A DNA stretch of 64,000 nt from Soehngenia sp. (lineage in GTDB: Bacteria > Bacillota > Clostridia > Tissierellales > Tissierellaceae), in NCBI GenBank assembly GCA_024637045.1, contig JAGXFX010000009.1, positions 1-64,000 of the forward strand, read 5' to 3'. Within the stretch, counting starts at the first letter, position 1; each line of letters begins with the position of its first letter. Under the pieces are notes generated by a model. That model saw only the letters and a program-made list of their open reading frames with translations. It searched no databases and was not told the DNA's origin. This document shows positions 58,105-64,000 of the stretch, piece by piece. The position numbers were made by a program, and so were the translations under genes.

Positions 58105-58596
58105 ATGTTCAGAGAAATGAGAAGAAAAAAGCAGCTACTGTCAACTGAAGATACAAGAGAAGTATTAAGTAGATGTACAAATGGTGTGTTAGCATGCCAT
58201 GGTGATGAGGATTATCCTTACGCTGTACCTGTGAGCTATGTATACTATAATGATAAGATATATTATCACTCAGCCAAGTCAGGTCATAAGCTAGATGCCA
58301 TACTTAGAAATCCCAAGGTTTCCTTTGCAATAATCGATGAGGATACAATCGTCAGTGCAGAGTACACATCATACTTCAGAAGTGTTATTGCCTTTGGCAA
58401 GGCAAGAATTGTAGAGGGCGATGAGTGGTTTGGAGCTTTCAAGGCTTTGGTCCAGAAGTATTCTGGTGATCAGCCGGAGGATGCTAAGATCAAGGAGATT
58501 GAAGGGTGCAAGTCATCACACATAATTGCTATTGATGTTGAGCATATTACGGGTAAGGAAGCAATTGAGTATGTAAGGGCAAAGAATAATAAATAG
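58105..58596 (+). CDS. Pyridoxamine 5'-phosphate oxidase family protein (NimA-like)
   Basis: CTNGVLACHGDEDYPYAVPVSYVYYNDKIYYHSAKSGHKLDAI. Confidence 0.88.
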   Translation: MFREMRRKKQLLSTEDTREVLSRCTNGVLACHGDEDYPYAVPVSYVYYNDKIYYHSAKSGHKLDAILRNPKVSFAIIDEDTIVSAEYTSYFRSVIAFGKARIVEGDEWFGAFKALVQKYSGDQPEDAKIKEIEGCKSSHIIAIDVEHITGKEAIEYVRAKNNK

Positions 58597-58628
58597 AAAA
58601 TAGCTATTAAATATTTATGAGAATCAAA

Positions 58629-58658
58629 TTGACAATACCCTATTAAATAGGGTATAAT
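58629..58658 (+). promoter_or_regulatory. Promoter TTGACA-N18-TATAAT with palindrome TACCCTAT-TAA-ATAGGGTA filling the spacer
   Basis: Direct reading: palindrome at 58636-58654 lies between the -35 and -10 boxes. Confidence 0.8.
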
Positions 58659-58692
58659 AAGAACACAAATAAAACGCTAAGGAGACAGTTTT

Positions 58693-58791
58693 GATAAGAA
58701 AATTGACTTGTCAAATGATGAGAAGAATGAAATTAGAAAACTAATTGAGAATTTGAAGAAGTCAGCTCATGAGAGGAGGTCTAGGAAATGA
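58693..58791 (+). pseudogene. C-terminal remnant of a probable RelE/HigB-type toxin lacking its 5' part
   Basis: In-frame DKKIDLSNDEKNEIRKLIENLKKSAHERRSRK*, stop overlapping antitoxin ATG (ATGA); no usable start codon. Confidence 0.6.
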
Positions 58792-59096
58792 ACTATAATA
58801 GTATAATTAAAGGCCTGGATGAAGCTGTAAAAATAAGCAAAGGTGAATTATCAGGTAGGAAGCAGAAGGTAACAATAAGACCGGTTAAGGTAATATCAAA
58901 AAATGAAATTAAAACTTTAAGAGACAACCTTAGTCTGACACAATCAGCTATGGCTGAAATTATAGGTGTTTCAAAAAAAACTATAGAAGCATGGGAAAAG
59001 GGTACAAATAAGCCAAATGGTCCAGCTTTGAGATTTATGGGGATGTTAAAAGAGGATCCTGAACTTCTTGAAAAGTATAATATTGTTGGTTACTAA
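58788..59096 (+). CDS. HigA/NadS-like XRE family antitoxin-type HTH protein
   Basis: LRDNLSLTQSAMAEIIGVSKKTIEAWEKGTNKPNGPALRFM. Confidence 0.88.
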   Translation: MNYNSIIKGLDEAVKISKGELSGRKQKVTIRPVKVISKNEIKTLRDNLSLTQSAMAEIIGVSKKTIEAWEKGTNKPNGPALRFMGMLKEDPELLEKYNIVGY

Positions 59097-59104
59097 ATAA
59101 GTAC

Positions 59105-59132
59105 AAAAAAAGCGGAGATATCCGCTTTTTTT
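59105..59132. terminator. AAAAAAGCGGAGATATCCGCTTTTTTT bidirectional terminator
   Basis: Hairpin flanked by A- and T-runs. Confidence 0.85.
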
Positions 59133-59196
59133 GTTTGCCCAAAACACCAATTTCAGCATATGTTTTAGTCCTATATGATGGCATATCTCCTTGTCA

Positions 59197-59392
59197 CCGG
59201 AAACAGCTGTTTTGGATATATTTGAGGAGGATATTAAAAAGTCGGGCTATGAGAGAACCAAGATGACAATGAAGATTAAATGGAAGGAAAAGGTTGATTT
59301 TGAGCTAATCGACAAGATGATAGAATACAATATTGAAGATAAGAAAGAGATGACCAAGTTTTGGAGATAAGCGGACAATTTGTCCGCTTTAG
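59197..59392 (+). pseudogene. C-terminal ORF remnant without start, ending in a GCGGACAA-TTGTCCGC terminator
   Basis: In-frame AVLDIFEEDIKKSGYERTKMTMKIKWKEKVDFELIDKMIEYNIEDKKEMTKFWR*. Confidence 0.5.
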
Positions 59393-59510
59393 TCATGCTA
59401 AGACATATGTAATTAACTCCATAGTGTTGTTAACTGCATCTATTCGGGTATTAAGGATAGTAGGGATAAAAACAAGAACTGTTTATGATAGAAGGGTATA
59501 GGTGAGCTTA

Positions 59511-60980
59511 ATGAAAAAGCTAATAGTTGTTCTAGCAGGGTTGATTTTAATAGTATGGGGGATGTTCTTTTTTATGAACAGGCAGCCTCAAACTCCAGAG
59601 CCTGTTGATCAAATACCAATAGATGAGCCTGACACAGGTGAGATTGAAGCACCGGTTGTTGCTGATGATTCAACACTTCCAATCCCACCACTTCTGGAAG
59701 ATACAGATCCCTCGCCTGATAGGGCTGAATTCCGGATTATTGCGCAAAATGGCATCAAGGAATTTGTCCCTGGAGTTCAAACAGATACCATGGGATACAA
59801 TGGCAATTACCTTGGTCCTGTAATCAGAACTAGAAGGGGAGAAGATGTAGCTATAAATATTGAGAACAGAATAAATGGTGAGATGACAACAATACATTGG
59901 CATGGACTTGAAGTTGGTGGCGAAGATGATGGAGGGCCACATTCAGGCATTCAGCCTGGAGAAACCTGGACTCCGGAGTTTACAATCGACCAGCCGGCTG
60001 CTACCCTTTGGTACCATCCTCATCCAGAATACAATACGGGAAGACAGGTATACAAAGGTTTGGCAGGTTTGTTCATTGTTGATGATGAAGTGTCGGATTC
60101 ACTTGACATACCGAAAGATTATGGTGTGAACGATATTCCACTTGTAATACAGGATAAGAGATTCCGTGAAGATGGAAGCTTTGAATATATTCTGTCAGGG
60201 CCTGATATTATATTTGGTCTTCAGGGGAATGCAATTATAGTAAACGGTGAAATTGAACCATATCTAAACGTTGAAAAAGGACTTATGAGATTTAGGATAC
60301 TCAATGGTTCCAATGCGAGTATCTTTGAGCTTAGGCTGGATAATAACCAGAGTTTTCATCAGATAGCATCAGACGGAGGATTTTTGGAAGAGCCAGTTGA
60401 AATGAACAGACTCCTACTTGGTCCTTCTGAAAGAGCTGAGATTCTAATAGACTTCTCTGACTACGAAGACGGAGAAAGAGTTAGACTTGCCAACCAGGAC
60501 TGGAACTTTATGGAGTTTGTGGTTGATGGCGATAGAGAAAATGATTTATCTGTACCCGTTAGCCTTGCTGAGATAGATAGGATCAATCCGCAGGATGCAT
60601 CAAGAATCAGGGAGTTTGTATTCCTAGGGATGGGACCAAGTGTGAATATAAATGGAAAACAGTTTGATATAGACAGGATTGATGAAGTCGTAAGTCTTGG
60701 CGATACTGAAATTTGGGAGGTATCCAACCAGACCGGAATGGGTATGATGGGAGGAACTATACATCCCTTCCATGCCCATGGAACACAGTTTCAGATTCTT
60801 GACCGGGATGGAAATCCGCCACCAGCCAATGAAACTGGCTGGAAGGACTCATTTATTGTATATCCAGGAGAGACCGTAAGAGCTATTGCCACATTCAAAA
60901 AACCAGGAGTATTTATGTACCATTGCCATATACTTGAGCATGAGGATGCTGGCATGATGGGTCAGTTTCTGGTTGAATAA
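59511..60980 (+). CDS. Multicopper oxidase, N-terminal membrane anchor
   Basis: TTIHWHGLEVGGEDDGGPHSGIQPG, LWYHPHPEYNT, HPFHAHGTQF, MYHCHILEHEDAGMMGQF copper motifs. Confidence 0.94.
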   Translation: MKKLIVVLAGLILIVWGMFFFMNRQPQTPEPVDQIPIDEPDTGEIEAPVVADDSTLPIPPLLEDTDPSPDRAEFRIIAQNGIKEFVPGVQTDTMGYNGNYLGPVIRTRRGEDVAINIENRINGEMTTIHWHGLEVGGEDDGGPHSGIQPGETWTPEFTIDQPAATLWYHPHPEYNTGRQVYKGLAGLFIVDDEVSDSLDIPKDYGVNDIPLVIQDKRFREDGSFEYILSGPDIIFGLQGNAIIVNGEIEPYLNVEKGLMRFRILNGSNASIFELRLDNNQSFHQIASDGGFLEEPVEMNRLLLGPSERAEILIDFSDYEDGERVRLANQDWNFMEFVVDGDRENDLSVPVSLAEIDRINPQDASRIREFVFLGMGPSVNINGKQFDIDRIDEVVSLGDTEIWEVSNQTGMGMMGGTIHPFHAHGTQFQILDRDGNPPPANETGWKDSFIVYPGETVRAIATFKKPGVFMYHCHILEHEDAGMMGQFLVE

Positions 60981-61008
60981 TGAAAGACATTAATAAGGAG
61001 TGATTTTG

Positions 61009-63093
61009 ATGAACAAGGAAGATAAGAATATGAATGAACAAGATGAACACCAAGAACACAAGAATCATGATGAACACAATAATCATGATGAACACAAGGA
61101 TCATGACGAACACAAAGATCATGATGAACACGAGGATCATGGCAATCACGGAGATCATGGAGATATGGTAAAGGATTTTAAGAGACGTTTCTTCATCTCT
61201 TTAATCATAACCCTTCCAATTATTGTATTGTCTCCAATGATTCAGGGCTTTCTTGGAATTGAGTGGGGATTTGCCGGTGACATTTATGTCCTCTTTGGAT
61301 TATCCACTATTGTATTCTTCTACGGTGGTTGGCCATTTATAACAGGAGCAAAGGATGAGCTAAAGGACAAAAGTCCTGGAATGATGACCCTGATAGCCCT
61401 AGCAATTACCATTGCATATGGATACAGCAGTTTGGTTGTATTTGGCTGGGATGGTAATCAGTTGTTCTGGGAGCTTGCAACACTGGTTGACATTATGCTT
61501 CTTGGTCACTGGATTGAGATGAAATCAGTAATGGGTGCATCAAATGCATTGGAGGAACTTGTAAAGCTGATGCCAAATGAGGCACATAGACTCGACGGAG
61601 ATGGGAATGTTGAGGATGTACCACTTTCTGAACTGAAAAGCGAGGACAGAGTTCTTGTAAAACCCGGTGAAAAGATACCTGTTGACGGTATTATTGTTGA
61701 TGGAGAGTCTGCAGTTGATGAGTCAATGCTTACAGGGGAATCTGTTCCCGTTGAGAAGAAAGAGGATGACGAAGTAATCGGTGGTTCTGTCAACAAGGAA
61801 GGATCTTTAACAGTTGAGGTTAAGAAGACAGGAAAGGATTCTTACCTTTCACAGGTTATTACAATGGTTAAAGAGGCACAGGAATCAAAATCAAAGACAC
61901 AGGATATTACAAATCGTGCTGCCAAGTGGCTGTTTTATTTGGCCTTATCTGCAGGATTCATAACACTGTTTGTATGGCTGTCACTTGGATATGAGTTTGA
62001 TATGGCGCTTGAGAGAATGGTAACTGTTATGGTCATTACTTGTCCCCATGCTTTGGGGCTTGCATCACCTCTTGTTGTTGCTGTATCAACAACACTTTCA
62101 GCAAAGCAAGGTCTTCTTATCAGGAACCGGGCCAACTTTGAAGGCGCAAGAAATCTTGATGCAGTTGTATTTGACAAGACGGGGACTCTTACAAAAGGTG
62201 AATTTGGCGTAACCGATATTGTACCATCTGAAGGATATGAAGAGGATAATGTATTAAGAATAGCAGCAAGCTTAGAGCAAAACTCTGAGCATCCAATAGC
62301 AACAGGGATTGTTAATGAGGCCAAGGAAAGGGAAATCGATCTTGGAGAGATTCAGGAATTCCAGTCACTAACTGGAAAGGGGATCGAAGGTAAGGTTGAT
62401 GGAGAGAAAATTAATGTAGTAAGCATTGGATATGTACAAGACAAGGAACTTTCATATGACGAAGAACATTTTAACAAGATGAGTGAAGAAGGAAAGACGG
62501 TTGTATTCGTACTTCTTGAAGATGAGTTAATCGGTATGATCGGGGTTGCTGATATGGTGAGGGAGACTGCCAAGGAAGCCATTGCAACCTTGAAGGAAAT
62601 GGGAATACACTCAATTATGCTTACAGGTGACAATCAGAAGGTTGCAGACTGGGTTGCCGACCAACTTGGCTTGGATGAAGTTTATGCTGGAGTACTTCCT
62701 GATGATAAGGCAAATCAGATCAAGAAAATCATGGATAAGGGTTGGAAGGTTGCCATGACAGGAGATGGTGTTAACGATGCCCCTGCTCTTGCAACAGCTG
62801 ATCTTGGTATCGCAATTGGTGCAGGAACCGATGTTGCAATGGAAACTGCTGATGTGGTTCTTGTAAAGAGCAATCCAAATGATGTTGTAGCATTGATAGA
62901 CCTATCAAGAAAGACCTACAGAAAGATGATCCAGAATCTGTGGTGGGCTACTGGATACAATATTATTGCAATACCACTTGCTGCAGGAGTTCTCGCTCCA
63001 TGGGGAATAGTTCTTAGTCCTGCTGTTGGTGCAATATTAATGAGTATGAGTACTGTAATTGTTGCAATAAATGCAAAGATGTTAAAGGCATAA
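61009..63093 (+). CDS. Copper-translocating P-type ATPase, CopB-like (CPH motif)
   Basis: [53 protein letters not shown]; His-rich N-terminus. Confidence 0.94.
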   Translation: MNKEDKNMNEQDEHQEHKNHDEHNNHDEHKDHDEHKDHDEHEDHGNHGDHGDMVKDFKRRFFISLIITLPIIVLSPMIQGFLGIEWGFAGDIYVLFGLSTIVFFYGGWPFITGAKDELKDKSPGMMTLIALAITIAYGYSSLVVFGWDGNQLFWELATLVDIMLLGHWIEMKSVMGASNALEELVKLMPNEAHRLDGDGNVEDVPLSELKSEDRVLVKPGEKIPVDGIIVDGESAVDESMLTGESVPVEKKEDDEVIGGSVNKEGSLTVEVKKTGKDSYLSQVITMVKEAQESKSKTQDITNRAAKWLFYLALSAGFITLFVWLSLGYEFDMALERMVTVMVITCPHALGLASPLVVAVSTTLSAKQGLLIRNRANFEGARNLDAVVFDKTGTLTKGEFGVTDIVPSEGYEEDNVLRIAASLEQNSEHPIATGIVNEAKEREIDLGEIQEFQSLTGKGIEGKVDGEKINVVSIGYVQDKELSYDEEHFNKMSEEGKTVVFVLLEDELIGMIGVADMVRETAKEAIATLKEMGIHSIMLTGDNQKVADWVADQLGLDEVYAGVLPDDKANQIKKIMDKGWKVAMTGDGVNDAPALATADLGIAIGAGTDVAMETADVVLVKSNPNDVVALIDLSRKTYRKMIQNLWWATGYNIIAIPLAAGVLAPWGIVLSPAVGAILMSMSTVIVAINAKMLKA
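61063..61164 (+). repeat. 18-bp in-frame repeat encoding NHDEHN/DHDEHK-type His-rich units
   Basis: Six consecutive 18-bp units (last one partial). Confidence 0.85.
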
Positions 63094-63160
63094 ATGTTAG
63101 AAAACCCAATACAATGGAGCTGAAAATGTTTAAGCTCCTGATGTACTGGGTTTTCTTCAT

Positions 63161-63757
63161 TTACATATTTCTTATTTTCTCAATCAATCTTTCAGGATTT
63201 GTATTGTTCATTAGTCCCTCGGACAGACATACACCTTCAATACCAGTGTTTTTTAGCTTTTCTACATTTTCTGCGTTTATCCCACCTATGGCAAAGACTG
63301 GGAGAGTGGTGATTGATATAATTCTGCTTAAATCTGTCAGGGTTATTGACTGTGCATCTTTTTTGGTATTTGTCTGAAAAACTGCTCCTGATCCAAAGTA
63401 GTTCGCTCCGAAGTTTTCTTTTTCCTTAACTATTTCAATGGTTTTTACAGAAACACCAATTATTTTATCTGGTCCGAGAATTTTTCTTGCTGCCTCCAAC
63501 GGAAGATCATCATTGCCAAGGTGTACTCCATCAGCATCAATGGCAAGACAAATATCCACCCTGTTGTTGATTATTAAGGGTGTCTTGTATTTGTCGCACA
63601 GGATTTTAAGTTTCTTAGAGATTTCATAGATTACAGCTGTTGTATTAAGCTTGTCCCTGTACTGGATATAGTCTACGCCTGCTTTAAGAATTCGCTCTGT
63701 TTTCCCAAACCATGCTTTTTCATCTCTCATATCACTTGTGATCAGATAGATTTTCAT
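63161..63757 (-). CDS. thiE: Thiamine phosphate synthase
   Basis: YIQYRDK, LIINNRVDICLAIDADGVHLGNDDL, FAIGGINAENV. Confidence 0.95.
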   Translation of the reverse strand: MKIYLITSDMRDEKAWFGKTERILKAGVDYIQYRDKLNTTAVIYEISKKLKILCDKYKTPLIINNRVDICLAIDADGVHLGNDDLPLEAARKILGPDKIIGVSVKTIEIVKEKENFGANYFGSGAVFQTNTKKDAQSITLTDLSRIISITTLPVFAIGGINAENVEKLKNTGIEGVCLSEGLMNNTNPERLIEKIRNM

Positions 63758-64000
63758 TTGAAAGAACCTCCAATTCGTTTAATAATGTTTCCTGAATCTT
63801 TCCGTAGGGGAAATCTGAATGGATTTTTTCTGCAGCTCTCGCCATCATAAGAGAGGCGTGGATGCAAGCCTGATATGGGTCCAAACCTTTTATGATAAGG
63901 CAGCCTATCAAGGTTCCCAGTATGCATCCAGTGCCTGGAAGCTTATGAATTTTGCTCTTCGGCATTTGGATGTTTTCTTCCCTGTTTCCATTTGTGAGAT
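63732..64000 (-). CDS. thiM: Hydroxyethylthiazole kinase, C-terminal part (runs off the window)
   Basis: KLPGTGCILGTLIGCLI (ThiM GTGC motif); overlaps thiE by 26 bp. Confidence 0.88.
   Translation of the reverse strand, partial: LTNGNREENIQMPKSKIHKLPGTGCILGTLIGCLIIKGLDPYQACIHASLMMARAAEKIHSDFPYGKIQETLLNELEVLSNENLSDHK

Noticed and set aside
60913-61158. 81-aa minus-strand [29 protein letters not shown]...
   Set aside because: Antisense shadow of the CopB His-rich 18-bp repeats; hydrophobic composition is a by-product of the CAT/GAT codons

Overview
A 64 kb chromosomal window with low-GC, Clostridia/Firmicutes-like character (inferred from strong AGGAGG ribosome-binding sites and gene families; no rRNA or tRNA seen). 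Left part (0-14.3 kb): M20/YgeY-like peptidase, PNPOx-like protein, NMT1/THI5-type ABC transporter, a two-gene [FeFe]-hydrogenase plus GltD/NuoF-like flavoprotein unit (group A2-like architecture), and purine genes purC-purF and purB-purA. Middle (14.5-39.2 kb): a large surface-polysaccharide cluster with a winged-helix regulator, PglC-like transferase, FnlABC/CapEFG-like UDP-FucNAc genes, WbuB-like GT, Wzy, Wzx, an apparently complete CDP-tyvelose pathway in near-Salmonella group D order, manC, manB, ugd and galU. Right-middle (39.2-59.4 kb): an accessory island downstream of galU with degraded partial copies of the galU 3' end, REP-like palindromes, an HNH phage remnant, nuclease-lamin-tail and NERD-HRDC proteins, AbiE-type toxin-antitoxin modules (one decayed), a nucleotidyltransferase pair with a decayed partner copy, a repeat-like protein plus HD-GYP-like pair, Fic, a repeat-containing coiled-coil protein and an orphan HigA-like antitoxin. 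Right end: multicopper oxidase plus CopB-type (CPH) P-type ATPase, then thiE and partial thiM on the minus strand. Best hunt results: galU 3' end as a recurrent insertion site, Gram-negative-like tyvelose gene order with a reductase lacking its ferredoxin domain, degenerate 7-bp-period intergenic arrays, and several operator/palindrome arrays in front of intact or decayed toxin-antitoxin genes. All calls were made by reading only; no database search was run.
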